64,000 bases of DNA from Roseateles noduli (lineage in GTDB: Bacteria > Pseudomonadota > Gammaproteobacteria > Burkholderiales > Burkholderiaceae_C). This document shows positions 35,876 to 44,929 of this stretch, one piece after another (position 1 is the first letter of the stretch; each line of letters opens with the position of its first letter). Below the pieces are notes generated by a model. The model searched no databases. It saw only the letters and a list, made by a program, of their open reading frames with translations, and had not been told where the DNA came from. Location of the stretch: positions 124,001 to 188,000 of the forward strand of contig NIOE01000014.1 in NCBI GenBank assembly GCA_002205125.1, read 5' to 3'. A program made the position numbers and the translations under genes.

Positions 35876-36670
35876 TCACTGACTGGTTCTTGTGTTCCTT
35901 GCCAGCGTGCTCACTGGATTCCGTAGTACCCATCGCATGAATGCGTAGAAGCGGTCGACCGTCGAGGGTACGGTGACGGGTGTAGCGCGCTGGCGGCTGC
36001 TTCTCCGCTCCACCGCGTGCGCGAGGCGCGACAGCCCGAAGCACATCACGAAGTAGCACCCGGCCAAGGTGCCGTAGACCGCGACCGGCTGCACCAGCAC
36101 CTGCGCGTTCACCTGGCCGGCAATGAAGGACAGCTCCGACAGCCCGATGATCGTGCCCAGCGAGGTCTCCTTGATCGTCGAGGCGAACTGGTTGACCAGC
36201 GAGGGCAGCATGTGGCGCAGCGCCTGCGGCAGCAGCACCAGCCGCAAGGACTGGCCCCGCGACATGCCCAGCGCTTCGGCGGCCAGGCGCTGGCCGGACG
36301 GCAGCGACTGCAGACCGGCGCGCACGATCTCGGCCAGGTAGGCGGCGTCGAAGATCACCAGCGCCGCCAGCATCGTGTTGAACTGGTCCGTCTTGTGGCC
36401 GGTCACCGCCGGCAGGAAGAAGTAGGCCCAGAACACCACCATCAGCAGCGGCGTGCCGCGCACGACGTAAACCAGCGCGGTCACCGGCCAGCGCAGCCAG
36501 GCGCGCCGGCTCACGCGCGCGACACCGAGCAGCACGCCCAGCGGCAAGGCCAGCAGCAGCCCCAGCGCCGCCAGCACGACCGTCAGCGCCAGTCCGCCCA
36601 GCGGTCCGTTCGGGTACTGCCCCACCAGCACGTAGAGCCAGTAGGTGTCGATCATTTCGGCGATGCTCAT
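35876..36670 (-). CDS. polar amino-acid ABC permease (HisM/GltK type)
   Basis: A 264-residue inner-membrane permease of the His/Glu/Arg importer family. Features are GLALTVVLAALGLLLALPLG, VRGTPLLMVVFW, the EAA loop ALGMSRGQSLRLVLLPQALR and STIKETSLGTIIGLSELSF. The C-terminus carries about 40 extra basic residues not usual in the family. It follows the second permease by 30 bases. No ATPase gene is present in this operon, so the transporter must borrow one. Confidence 0.88.
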   Translation of the reverse strand: MSIAEMIDTYWLYVLVGQYPNGPLGGLALTVVLAALGLLLALPLGVLLGVARVSRRAWLRWPVTALVYVVRGTPLLMVVFWAYFFLPAVTGHKTDQFNTMLAALVIFDAAYLAEIVRAGLQSLPSGQRLAAEALGMSRGQSLRLVLLPQALRHMLPSLVNQFASTIKETSLGTIIGLSELSFIAGQVNAQVLVQPVAVYGTLAGCYFVMCFGLSRLAHAVERRSSRQRATPVTVPSTVDRFYAFMRWVLRNPVSTLARNTRTSQ

Positions 36671-36700
36671 CGCGATGCGCTCCTGGTCATCACGACCGCC

Positions 36701-37402
36701 TCAATGGCCGGACGGCCGCACCGGATACCGCCGCTGGTACAGCACGCCCGCGCCGGTGATCAGCAACGACACGCCCAGGTAGGTCGCCGTCGCCATCGCG
36801 AAGGTCTCGAAGCCGCGGAAGGTCGCGGACTCCACGCGCTGCGCCTGGTACATCAGCTCGGCGGCGCCGACCACCGTTGCGATGCTGGTGTTCTTCCAGA
36901 GATTCAAGGTCTGCGAGATCAAGGGAGGGACCGTCGCCCGCAGTGCCTGCGGCAGCACGACCCATCGCACCGAGCCGGCGAAGCGCAGGCCCATCGATTT
37001 CGCCGCTTCCCATTGCCCCGGCGGCACCGACCGCAGCCCGGAGCGCACGTCCTCCGCCATGAACGCCGCCGTGTAGACCACCAGCGCGGCGAGCGCCGCC
37101 GCGGCCTCGACGTTGCCCGCATAGAGCCAGGCCTTCACGCCGTCGGGCAACAGCTCCGGCACTGCGAAATACCAGAACAGCATGTGCGCCAGCAGCGGCA
37201 CGTTGCGAACGGCTTCGACGTAGGTCCAGGCCAGCGCGCGCAGCGGCGGGAACGGCGCCAGCCGCGCCAGCGCGATGAGCGTGCCCAGCGGCAGCGCGAT
37301 CACCAGCGCGAGCACCGTCAGCGTCAGCGACAGCCGCACGCCGGCCAGCAGCCAGTCGAGGAACTGCCCTTGCAGCAGCACCGAGAAATCGAGATGAGGC
37401 AT
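36701..37402 (-). CDS. polar amino-acid ABC permease (HisQ/GltJ type)
   Basis: A 233-residue permease, the partner of 35876-36670. Motifs include GVRLSLTLTVLALVIALPLG, VEAVRNVPLLAHMLFWYFAV, the EAA-loop AAKSMGLRFAGSVRWVVLPQ and ISQTLNLWKNTSIATVVGAA. Starts at ATG 37402 (MPHLDFSVLL); an upstream TTG would add an unconserved stretch. It lies after a stem-loop (37429-37452) separating it from the binding protein gene, an arrangement that commonly gives more binding protein than membrane subunits. Confidence 0.88.
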   Translation of the reverse strand: MPHLDFSVLLQGQFLDWLLAGVRLSLTLTVLALVIALPLGTLIALARLAPFPPLRALAWTYVEAVRNVPLLAHMLFWYFAVPELLPDGVKAWLYAGNVEAAAALAALVVYTAAFMAEDVRSGLRSVPPGQWEAAKSMGLRFAGSVRWVVLPQALRATVPPLISQTLNLWKNTSIATVVGAAELMYQAQRVESATFRGFETFAMATATYLGVSLLITGAGVLYQRRYPVRPSGH

Positions 37403-37428
37403 GGAATCGACGCTTCCCGCAATAAACA

Positions 37429-37452
37429 ACGCCCCGGACTAAGCCGGGGCGT
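37429..37452 (-). terminator. stem-loop between binding protein and permease genes
   Basis: ACGCCCCGG-N6-CCGGGGCGT is a perfect nine-base stem, followed on the minus strand by TGTTTATTG. It may act as a leaky terminator or 3' end stabiliser so that the binding protein is made in excess. Confidence 0.55.
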
Positions 37453-37496
37453 GCTCGCATCGGATGACAAGGTAGATCAGTTCATCTGGGTCGTGC

Positions 37497-38333
37497 TCAG
37501 CCCTCCACTTGGTCGCTATCGATCTTGAAACTGCGCGTCTGGAACTTCAGACGCGTAGACGGTCCGTACCACTTGTTGAACAGCTGCTCGGCGGTGCCGT
37601 TGGCCTCGAGCTCGCGCAGCGCGCCGTCCACCTGCGCCTTCAATTTGGTCTCGCCCTTGCGCAGGCCCAGCGCCAGCGGTTCGACACTGAGGTTGGCCGA
37701 CAGGATCTCGTACTGCGACGCCGCCGGGCCGAGCTTGGCGTACTGGTCGAGCAGCGACACCTCGTCGTTGACGAACGCCACGCCCTTGCCCTGCTGCAGC
37801 GCCTGGAAGGCCTGCGGACCGGTGTCGAAGGTGACGACATCCACCGACGGCACGGCCTTGCGGACGTTGGGTTCCTGCGTGCCGCCCTTGATGGTCACGA
37901 CCTTCTTGCCGGCCAGCTGGTTCAGCGCCTTGATGCCGCTGTCCTTCTTCACCAGCACCTTCTGGCCGGTGACGAAGGTGGTCAGCGAGAAGTCGATCAC
38001 CGCCTCGCGCTCCTTGTTGTGCGTGAGGCTCGCGGCCAGCACGTCGACGTGGCCCTGCTGCAGCTCGGGGATGCGCGCCGCGACCGCCAGCTGCTTCAGG
38101 CGCAGCTTCACGCCGAGCTTTTGCGCCACCGCCTTTGCCAGGTCGACCTCGTAGCCGACGATCTCGCGCGTCTTCGGATCGATGAAGCTGTTGGGCTCGT
38201 CGGTGCCGAGCACGCCCACCACGAGCTCGCCCTTCTTCTTGATGTCGTCCAGCTGGTCCGCGTGGGCGATGCCCAGCATGGCGGCCGAGGTGGCGATCAC
38301 GAGCAGGGCGCGGCGGGTCACGTTCAGGGTCAT
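37497..38333 (-). CDS. family 3 amino-acid ABC substrate-binding protein
   Basis: A 278-residue periplasmic binding protein with a signal peptide (cleavage after GIAHA). Family 3 features are LDDIKKKGELVVGVLGTDEP, VGYEVDLAKAVAQKLGVKLR, ELQQGHVDVLAASLTHNKER and GPQAFQALQQGKGVAFVNDE. It begins at ATG 38333. Neighbours are two polar amino-acid permeases downstream and a divergent 2OG oxygenase, then cystathionine enzymes, so the ligand may be a sulfur amino acid such as cystine. That is inference from context; the sequence alone does not settle it. Confidence 0.88.
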   Translation of the reverse strand: MTLNVTRRALLVIATSAAMLGIAHADQLDDIKKKGELVVGVLGTDEPNSFIDPKTREIVGYEVDLAKAVAQKLGVKLRLKQLAVAARIPELQQGHVDVLAASLTHNKEREAVIDFSLTTFVTGQKVLVKKDSGIKALNQLAGKKVVTIKGGTQEPNVRKAVPSVDVVTFDTGPQAFQALQQGKGVAFVNDEVSLLDQYAKLGPAASQYEILSANLSVEPLALGLRKGETKLKAQVDGALRELEANGTAEQLFNKWYGPSTRLKFQTRSFKIDSDQVEG

Positions 38334-38516
38334 GGCGTCGGTGTCCTTGTGGGAGCGTTGGAAACGTTGGGAGCGGTGGTTCACGATGGACATCAGCTTA
38401 GGAACCACGGCCTTCACGCGGAACGAACGGTTGGGCATATGCATGCGCGGCTTTCGCACGTTCCGTCCTGCGTCCCCTTCGTCGACGCGGTCTCGCGCTT
38501 GCGGCATGCTCAGGTC

Positions 38517-39539
38517 ATGAGCCTCCTCCACGACCGCGTGCCCGTCATCGACATCTCCGGCCTGCACGATCCGGCGAGTGCCGATCCGGCTTCGCCCGGC
38601 GGGCATCGCGCCGCTCTCCAGATCGGCGAAGCCTGCCGCGCGCACGGCTTCTTCTATGTGAGCCACCACGGCGTCGACCCCGCGTTGATCGAACGGCTCG
38701 ACCGTCTGGCGCGCGTGTTCTTCGCGCTGCCCGAGGAACAGAAGCAGCGCTGGCCGATGACCGACGGCGGTCGCGCCTGGCGCGGCTACTTCAGTGCCGG
38801 CGGCGAGCTGACCTCGGGACGTCCGGACTGGAAGGAAGGGCTGTATCTCGGCGCCGAACTGCCGCCGGAAGATCCGCGCGTGCTCGCCGGCACGCCGCTG
38901 CACGGTGCCAACCTCTGGCCGGACGTGCCGGGATTGAGGGACACGGTGCTCGAGTACCTCGCCGCCGTGACCGCCGTCGGCCAGCGCGTGCTGGGCGGCA
39001 TCGCGCTCAGCCTCGACCTGCCGCCGGCCTACTTCCTGACGCACGCCACCGCGGATCCGCTGGTGCTGCTGCGGCTCTTCAACTATCCCGTCGTGCCGGA
39101 CGAGGCCGCGGTCGACGCGCCGTGGGGCGTCGGCGAGCACACCGACTACGGCCTGCTCACGCTGCTCTACCAGGACGACAGCGGCGGCCTGGAAGTCTAT
39201 GGCCGTCGCGGCTGGATCGAGGCGCCGCCTATGCCCGGCACCTTCGTCTGCAACATCGGCGACATGCTGGACCGCATGACCGCCGGGCTCTACCGCAGCA
39301 CGCCGCATCGCGTGAAGCTCAACCGCGGCACGCACGATCGCCTGTCGGTGCCGCTGTTCCTCGATCCGTCCTTCACCAGCCGCGTCCAGCCGATCCCCGG
39401 CCTGCCGCCGGCCGAGGACGACAGCGCGTCGCGCTGGGACGCCAGCAACCTCCACGTCTTCGCCGGCACCTACGGCGAGTACCTGATGGGCAAGGTCGGC
39501 AAGGTGTTCCCGGAACTCGGCGCGTCGGTGCTGCCGTGA
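38517..39539 (+). CDS. 2OG-Fe(II) oxygenase, isopenicillin-N-synthase-like
   Basis: A 340-residue non-haem iron oxygenase of the IPNS/ethylene-forming-enzyme family. It opens [11 protein letters not shown] and contains [11 protein letters not shown]. The iron ligands are in [12 protein letters not shown] (His, Asp) and STPHRVKLN (His), and the 2OG-binding RxS motif is [10 protein letters not shown]. Substrate unknown; relatives oxidise amino acids, peptides or small metabolites. It is divergent from the amino-acid transporter genes and upstream of the cystathionine genes, hinting at oxidation of an imported sulfur compound. Confidence 0.85.
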   Translation: MSLLHDRVPVIDISGLHDPASADPASPGGHRAALQIGEACRAHGFFYVSHHGVDPALIERLDRLARVFFALPEEQKQRWPMTDGGRAWRGYFSAGGELTSGRPDWKEGLYLGAELPPEDPRVLAGTPLHGANLWPDVPGLRDTVLEYLAAVTAVGQRVLGGIALSLDLPPAYFLTHATADPLVLLRLFNYPVVPDEAAVDAPWGVGEHTDYGLLTLLYQDDSGGLEVYGRRGWIEAPPMPGTFVCNIGDMLDRMTAGLYRSTPHRVKLNRGTHDRLSVPLFLDPSFTSRVQPIPGLPPAEDDSASRWDASNLHVFAGTYGEYLMGKVGKVFPELGASVLP

Positions 39540-39698
39540 GGAGGGTGGCCGCTCATGCCGTCCGCGGATAAGCTGCTGCGACAACCGCGCTTGGAGGCCA
39601 TCGCTTCCAGCGGATAACCTATGCGGTTTGCCCGCGCCCGGCACCACCCCCGCCGGTCGCGTCGCCCGACCATCCCACCAGGATCACAAGGAGCGCCC

Positions 39699-41117
39699 AT
39701 GAGTGCCAAGGAGACCTCTTCCACCCCCGTGCAGCAGCGGCCCGACCGTGTCGTCGAACGGCCCGCCGTGCTGGACCTCATCGGCAACACGCCGCTGGTC
39801 CCCGTGCACCGGCTCGACACCGGCCCCTGCCAGCTGTTCCTGAAGCTCGAATCGCAGAACCCCGGCGGCTCGATCAAGGACCGCATCGGCCTGTCGATGA
39901 TCGAGGCCGCCGAGCGCGACGGCCTGCTGCCGCCCGGCGGCACCGTCGTCGAGGCGACCGCCGGCAACACCGGTCTCGGGCTTGCGCTGGTCGCGCGGGC
40001 GAAGGGCTACCGCGTCGTGCTGGTCGTGCCGGACAAGATGTCCGCCGAGAAGGTGCTGCAGCTGAAGGCGCTGGGCGCCGAGGTCCACATCACGCGCTCC
40101 GACGTGGGCAAGGGCCATCCCGACTACTACCAGGACCGGGCCGCGCGCCTGGTCCAGGACATCCCCGGCGCCTGGTACGCCGACCAGTTCAACAACCCCA
40201 ACAACCCGCTGGCCCACGAGACCACCACCGGTCCCGAGATCTGGCAGCAGGTCGGCCACCGCATCGACGCGCTGGTCTGCGGCGTGGGCTCCGGCGGCAC
40301 GATCACCGGCCTGTCGCGCTTCTTCGCCAAGGTGCGTCCGGGACTGGACGTGGTCCTGGCCGATCCGGCCGGCTCCATCCTCAAGGACTTCATCGAGACC
40401 GGCAGCTTCGGCGAGGCCGGCTCCTGGGCCGTCGAAGGCATCGGCGAGGACTTCATCCCGCCCATCGCCGACCTGAGCGGCGTGCGCCACGCCTACTCGA
40501 TCACCGACGAGGAAAGCTTCGCCACCGCGCGCGACCTCTACCGCGCCGAAGGCATCCTGGCCGGTTCCTCGACCGGCACGCTACTGGCCGCGGCGCTGAA
40601 GTACTGCCGTGCGCAGACCACGCCCAAGCGCGTCGTCACGCTGGTCTGCGACACCGGCACCCGCTACCTCTCGAAGGTCTACAACGACCCGTGGATGTTC
40701 GACCAGGGCCTGCTCAAGCGCGCCACCAAGGGCGACCTGCGCGACCTGATCGCCCGCCTGCCCGAGGACGGCGCGGTCATCAGCGTGAGCCCCGAGGACA
40801 CCCTCGCCACGGCCTTCTCGCGCATGCGCCAGGCCGAGGTCTCGCAGCTGCCGGTGCTGAAGGACGGCAAGCTGGTCGGCCTGCTCGACGAGTCCGACCT
40901 GCTCGCCCAGATGCACATGGACGCGCGCCACTTCAAGGACAGCGTGGACAGCGCGATGAGTCATGATGTGCAGACCCTGCCTCCCGGCGCGCCGCTGTCC
41001 GACCTGATCGCGCAGCTGCGCAAGGGCCTGGTGGCCGTGATCGCCGACGATCACGCCTTCCACGGCCTCGTCACCCGTTTCGATCTCCTGAACCACCTGC
41101 GAAAGGGCTTGTCATGA
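39699..41117 (+). CDS. cystathionine beta-synthase with C-terminal CBS pair
   Basis: A 472-residue PLP enzyme condensing serine (or O-acetylserine) with homocysteine. The PLP lysine is in NPGGSIKDRIG, the phosphate loop in GVGSGGTITG, and the substrate loop in EATAGNTGLG. EGIGEDFIPPI favours CBS over plain cysteine synthase. The C-terminal 115 residues hold two CBS modules (SVSPEDTLATAFSRM and FKDSVDSAMSHDVQTLPPGA) that could sense adenosyl ligands. AAGGAG precedes the ATG. It overlaps the next gene by ATGA, giving a reverse transsulfuration pair. Confidence 0.92.
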   Translation: MSAKETSSTPVQQRPDRVVERPAVLDLIGNTPLVPVHRLDTGPCQLFLKLESQNPGGSIKDRIGLSMIEAAERDGLLPPGGTVVEATAGNTGLGLALVARAKGYRVVLVVPDKMSAEKVLQLKALGAEVHITRSDVGKGHPDYYQDRAARLVQDIPGAWYADQFNNPNNPLAHETTTGPEIWQQVGHRIDALVCGVGSGGTITGLSRFFAKVRPGLDVVLADPAGSILKDFIETGSFGEAGSWAVEGIGEDFIPPIADLSGVRHAYSITDEESFATARDLYRAEGILAGSSTGTLLAAALKYCRAQTTPKRVVTLVCDTGTRYLSKVYNDPWMFDQGLLKRATKGDLRDLIARLPEDGAVISVSPEDTLATAFSRMRQAEVSQLPVLKDGKLVGLLDESDLLAQMHMDARHFKDSVDSAMSHDVQTLPPGAPLSDLIAQLRKGLVAVIADDHAFHGLVTRFDLLNHLRKGLS

Positions 41118-42325
41118 GCCACAACGACAAAGACAACCAGAGCAACGCGCCTTTGCACGGCGCCGACCTGCGCTTCGACACCCGCGCGATCCACGGCGGC
41201 CAGCATCCCGATCCGACGACCGGCGCGGTGATGCCGCCGATCTACGCGACCTCGACCTACCGCCAGCAGAGCCCCGGGGTGCACCAGGGCTACGAGTACG
41301 GCCGTACGCACAACCCGACCCGCCAGGCCTACGAGCGCGCCATCGCCAGCCTGGAAGGCGGCGTGCAGGGCTACGCCTTCTCGTCGGGCCTGGCCGCGAT
41401 GGCCACGATCCTGGACACGCTGGACGCCGGCTCGCACATCGTCGCCGGCGACGACCTCTACGGCGGCAGCTACCGCCTGTTCGAGCGCGTGCGCAAGCGC
41501 AGCGCCGGCCTGCAGGTCACCTACGTCGACAGCAGCAAGCCGGAGAACGTCCGCGCCGCGCTGCGTCCCGAGACCAAGATGATCTGGATCGAGACGCCCA
41601 GCAACCCGCTGCTGACGCTGACCGACCTGGCCGCCGTCGCGAAGATCGCGCGCGAGCACGGCGCGCTGGCCATCGCCGACAACACCTTCGCCAGCCCCTG
41701 GTCGCAGCGTCCGCTGGAACTGGGCTTCGACGCGGTGATGCACTCCGCCACCAAGTACCTGAACGGCCACAGCGACGTGATCTCGGGCGTGGTGGTGGTC
41801 GGCGGCGAGCAGCGCCAGGCCGCGCTGCGCGAGCAGCTCGAGTTCCTGCACAACGCCGTCGGCTCGGTCGCCGGCCCGTTCGACAGCTTCCTCGCGCTGC
41901 GCGGGCTGAAGACGCTGGCGCTGCGCATGGCGCGCCACAACGAGAGCGCGCTGGAACTCGCCGGCTGGCTGGAAGCGCAACCCAAGGTGCGCCGCGTCTA
42001 CTACCCGGGCCTGGAAAGCCATCCTCAGCTCGCGCTGGCCAAGCGCCAGATGCGCGGCGGCGGCGGGATGATCAGCATCCAGCTCGACACCGACCTGGCC
42101 GGCGCCCGCCGTTTCCTGGAACGCGTCCAGATCTTCTCGCTCGCGGAGAGCCTGGGCGGCGTCGAGAGCCTGATCTCGCTGCCCGCGCTGATGACGCATG
42201 CGTCGATCCCGGTCGAGACGCGCAACCGGCTCGGCATCACCGATTCGCTGGTGCGGATCTCCGCCGGCATCGAGGACATCGAAGACCTGCGGGACGACCT
42301 GAAGGCGGGTCTCGCCGCCATCTGA
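41114..42325 (+). CDS. cystathionine gamma-lyase/gamma-synthase
   Basis: A 403-residue Cys/Met-metabolism PLP enzyme. Motifs are YEYGRTHNPTRQAYERAIAS, AFSSGLAAMATIL, VDNTF-type ADNTFASPWSQRPLELG and the PLP lysine in HSATKYLNGHSDVISG. Because it overlaps the beta-synthase gene, a gamma-lyase role (cystathionine to cysteine) is favoured; gamma-synthase activity cannot be excluded by sequence. A strong terminator follows. Confidence 0.9.
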   Translation: MSHNDKDNQSNAPLHGADLRFDTRAIHGGQHPDPTTGAVMPPIYATSTYRQQSPGVHQGYEYGRTHNPTRQAYERAIASLEGGVQGYAFSSGLAAMATILDTLDAGSHIVAGDDLYGGSYRLFERVRKRSAGLQVTYVDSSKPENVRAALRPETKMIWIETPSNPLLTLTDLAAVAKIAREHGALAIADNTFASPWSQRPLELGFDAVMHSATKYLNGHSDVISGVVVVGGEQRQAALREQLEFLHNAVGSVAGPFDSFLALRGLKTLALRMARHNESALELAGWLEAQPKVRRVYYPGLESHPQLALAKRQMRGGGGMISIQLDTDLAGARRFLERVQIFSLAESLGGVESLISLPALMTHASIPVETRNRLGITDSLVRISAGIEDIEDLRDDLKAGLAAI

Positions 42326-42371
42326 GGACGCCGCTCCGACGCGTCGCCCGTGACGCCTCGAGAGAGGCCTT

Positions 42372-42414
42372 GAACGCGCCCAGGCCGGGAGGCCTGAGGC
42401 GCGTTCTGCTTTTC
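42372..42414 (+). terminator. intrinsic terminator after the cystathionine genes
   Basis: GAACGCGCC...AGGCC-ggga-GGCCT...GGCGCGTTC forms a long, nearly perfect stem followed by TGCTTTT. Confidence 0.85.
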
Positions 42415-42548
42415 CGAACTGCAATCCGCACAAGAAACGAAGTGCGACGTGAAGAATGCGTGAAGATATGCGCGTCAAACGCGCGCTGAACCGACCCGGC
42501 AGGGGCATGGACTCCACCTGACCGGATCGACACGCTGTCGGAAAAACC

Positions 42549-42583
42549 TTCGCTTGGATCGTCTTAACTTCCGTTTAAGCGAA
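42549..42583. promoter_or_regulatory. nested inverted repeats upstream of nhaR-like gene
   Basis: TTCGCTT (42549-42555) and AAGCGAA (42577-42583) form an outer perfect repeat, with CTTAA (42563-42567) and TTAAG (42575-42579) nested inside. The gap of about 40 bases to the start codon suits an autoregulatory LysR site and promoter. Confidence 0.45.
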
Positions 42584-42624
42584 GTTCGTTATCATCCCGG
42601 TTCGTCTTTTTCGGAGGCCCCGCC

Positions 42625-43563
42625 ATGTCCACCCTCAACTACCGTCACCTCCACTACTTCTGGGTCGTCGCCAAGGAGGGCGGCTTCGCCCGCGCGGCCG
42701 ACCGCCTGGGCATGGCGGTGCAGACGATCAGCGCGCAGGTGCGGGAGCTGGAACGTTCGCTGGGCCACCAGCTGCTCAAGCCCGAGGGCCGCGGCCTGGT
42801 GCTGACCGAGGCCGGCCAGGCCGCGTTCGCGCGGGCGGAGGAGATCTTCCAGATCGGCCAGATGGTGCCCAACGAGGTCCACGAGGCCGCCACGCAGCGC
42901 GTCCAGCGCCTGTCGGTGGGCCTGTCCGACGGCCTGTCCAAGCTGGCCGCGCACGCGCTGCTCGCGCCGGTGCTGGACACCCCGCAACTGCGCCTGGTCT
43001 GCCATGAGGGCGAGGTCGACCAGTTGATCGGCGAACTCGCGCTGCATCACCTGGACCTGGTGCTCACCGACCAGCCGGCCCCGGTCAACCCGACGCTGCG
43101 CATCACCAGCCAGCTGCTGGCGAGCACCACCGTCGACTGGTACGGCCCGGCCGAGCTGATCGAGCGCGCCCGTCGCGCGCCGAACAAGGGCTTCCCGTAC
43201 GTGCTGGAGAGCCTGCCGGTGCTGCTGCCGACCCGCCACGCCTCGTTGCGCTCGGGCCTGGAGCGCTGGTTCGAACAGCATCACATCCGTCCGCAGATCG
43301 TCGGCGAGTTCGAGGACAGCGCGCTGATGAGCGTCTTCGCCGCCCGCGGCCTGGGCGTGTTCCCGGTCAGCCGCCTGGGCGCCGACGACCTGTCGCTGAT
43401 GGCCGGCCTGCACCTGCTGGGCCAGACGGAAGTGGTCGAGGACGTCCATGCGATCTATTCGCGCCGCGGTCAGAACCACCCCCTGGTCGCCAAGCTGCTG
43501 GAGCGGCGCGGCACCCCGATCAACCTGAATGAACTGGAGACGGAAATTGCTTCAGCAAAATGA
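42625..43563 (+). CDS. nhaR: NhaR-like LysR transcriptional activator
   Basis: A 312-residue LysR regulator similar to NhaR, which in enterobacteria activates a sodium/proton antiporter gene in response to Na+. The wHTH has the NhaR-typical opening LNYRHLHYFWVVAKEGGFAR and MAVQTISAQVRELERSLGHQ. The ligand domain includes HHLDLVLTDQPAP and EFEDSALMSVFAARGLGVFP. No antiporter gene is nearby, so its target is unclear. It is followed by a Bax-inhibitor-type membrane protein gene. Confidence 0.88.
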   Translation: MSTLNYRHLHYFWVVAKEGGFARAADRLGMAVQTISAQVRELERSLGHQLLKPEGRGLVLTEAGQAAFARAEEIFQIGQMVPNEVHEAATQRVQRLSVGLSDGLSKLAAHALLAPVLDTPQLRLVCHEGEVDQLIGELALHHLDLVLTDQPAPVNPTLRITSQLLASTTVDWYGPAELIERARRAPNKGFPYVLESLPVLLPTRHASLRSGLERWFEQHHIRPQIVGEFEDSALMSVFAARGLGVFPVSRLGADDLSLMAGLHLLGQTEVVEDVHAIYSRRGQNHPLVAKLLERRGTPINLNELETEIASAK

Positions 43564-43717
43564 GTTTTAAGCAGATTTATTCGATGTGATGGTGGCGTTA
43601 AGGTCAGCCCCTCATGCGCGCGCGAGCGCGCTTCCCGTTCAACGGCTGGATCGGCGCCAACGGCCCGACCGGTTCTGAACGGCTTCCACGACTTTCACGG
43701 CTTCAGGAGAACTTCTC

Positions 43718-44431
43718 ATGAGCGACTTCCAACGACAACCGGCGTCTCCCCAGAGCTGGACGCCCGCCACCGCGAACGGTGGCGATTCGGTCTTCACCCA
43801 GCGCGCCGACGTGGCGCGCGTGCTGCGCAACACCTACGCGCTGCTGTCGATGACGCTGCTGTTCAGCGCCGCTGTCGCGGCCGCCGCGGTGGCGTACCGG
43901 CTGCCCGCGCCGGGCATGATCATCACGCTGATCGGCTACTTCGGCCTGCTGTTCGCGATCCACAAGACGCAGAACAGCGCCGCCTCGGTGCCGCTGGTGT
44001 TCGCGCTGACCGGCTTCATGGGCTACACGCTGGGCCCCTTGCTGGGCGCGATCCTGAAGATGGCCGGCGGCGCCAGCATCATCGCCATGGCGATGGGCAC
44101 CACCGGCGCGACCTTCCTGGTGCTGTCGGCCTACGTGCTGGCGACCAAGAAGGACTTCAGCTTCATGGGCGGCTTCCTGTTCGCCGGCATGATCATCGCG
44201 ATCCTGGCGTCGCTGGCCAACCTGTTCTTCCAGCTGCCGATGCTGTCGGTGGTGGTCTCGGGCGTGGTCGCGCTGCTGTCGGCCGGCATGATCCTGTTCC
44301 ACACCAGCATGATCGTGAACGGCGGCGAGCGGAACTACGTGATGGCCACGGTCAGCCTGTTCGTGTCGCTGTTCAACCTGTTCACCAGCCTGCTGAGCAT
44401 CTTCGGCTTCGCCGGCTCCAGCGACGACTGA
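43718..44431 (+). CDS. Bax inhibitor-1/YccA-family membrane protein
   Basis: A 237-residue inner-membrane protein with seven predicted helices, of the BI-1 (TMBIM) family, related to E. coli YccA/YbhL. Family features: ADVARVLRNTYALLSMTLLF, FALTGFMGYTLGPLL, MAMGTTGATFLVLSAYVLAT and the C-terminal DTSMIV-like FHTSMIVNGGERNYVMATVS. YccA-type proteins modulate the FtsH protease, and BI-1 homologues leak calcium or protons; which applies is not known. The small membrane protein gene downstream is probably co-transcribed. Confidence 0.92.
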   Translation: MSDFQRQPASPQSWTPATANGGDSVFTQRADVARVLRNTYALLSMTLLFSAAVAAAAVAYRLPAPGMIITLIGYFGLLFAIHKTQNSAASVPLVFALTGFMGYTLGPLLGAILKMAGGASIIAMAMGTTGATFLVLSAYVLATKKDFSFMGGFLFAGMIIAILASLANLFFQLPMLSVVVSGVVALLSAGMILFHTSMIVNGGERNYVMATVSLFVSLFNLFTSLLSIFGFAGSSDD

Positions 44432-44458
44432 ACGGACAGGCGTTGAGCGATTGAGGCG

Positions 44459-44875
44459 ATGCACGCGATGAAGACCTTCCTGTGGTCCGTGACCGGGCTG
44501 TTCGTGCTCCTCTGGACCGGACTGGCCTGGGCCACGGCGGGTGTGGTGCGCTGGACGGTGGAGGTCCTCTCCACCGGCCGCGCGGCCGAGCTCGGCAAGA
44601 GCGCGGTGGAGTTCGAATTCCCCGCCTGGGTCGAGCCCTTCCTTGACACCGGTCTGCTTGAGGCCGCCCGAGGCATCGTGCAATGGCTGCTGGAGATGGC
44701 CGGGACCGGCGCGCCGATGGCGGGCACGGCGATCGGCTGGCTCATGCCGGTGGTCTGGGTGACCTGGGCTTTCGGATTGACGGTGCTGCTCGTGATCGCG
44801 CTGGTGCTCAATCACCTGATCAAGCGCCTGCCGAGCGCCGGCACGACCGGGCCTCGCGCAGCGGCGCTGCGCTGA
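44459..44875 (+). CDS. small inner-membrane protein, unknown
   Basis: A 138-residue protein I do not recognise. It has a hydrophobic N-terminal segment (TFLWSVTGLFVLLWTGLAWA) and two more near the end (PMAGTAIGWLMPVVWVTWAF and LTVLLVIALVLNHLI), so probably three membrane segments with a short amphipathic middle. ATG 44459 and ATG 44468 are both possible; GAGG at 44453 fits the second slightly better. It follows the BI-1 gene by 27 bases and ends in a bidirectional terminator, so it is likely co-expressed. Confidence 0.65.
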   Translation: MHAMKTFLWSVTGLFVLLWTGLAWATAGVVRWTVEVLSTGRAAELGKSAVEFEFPAWVEPFLDTGLLEAARGIVQWLLEMAGTGAPMAGTAIGWLMPVVWVTWAFGLTVLLVIALVLNHLIKRLPSAGTTGPRAAALR

Positions 44876-44900
44876 ACCAGGCGTTCGACACGACCGAATG

Positions 44901-44924
44901 AAGAGGCGCCCCAGGGCGCCTCTT
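44901..44924. terminator. bidirectional intrinsic terminator
   Basis: AAGAGGCGCC-cca-GGGCGCCTCTT is a near-perfect stem with T-rich DNA after it on the plus strand (CTCTTT). It closes the BI-1 transcript and the convergent GNAT transcript. Confidence 0.8.
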
Positions 44925-44929
44925 CTCTT

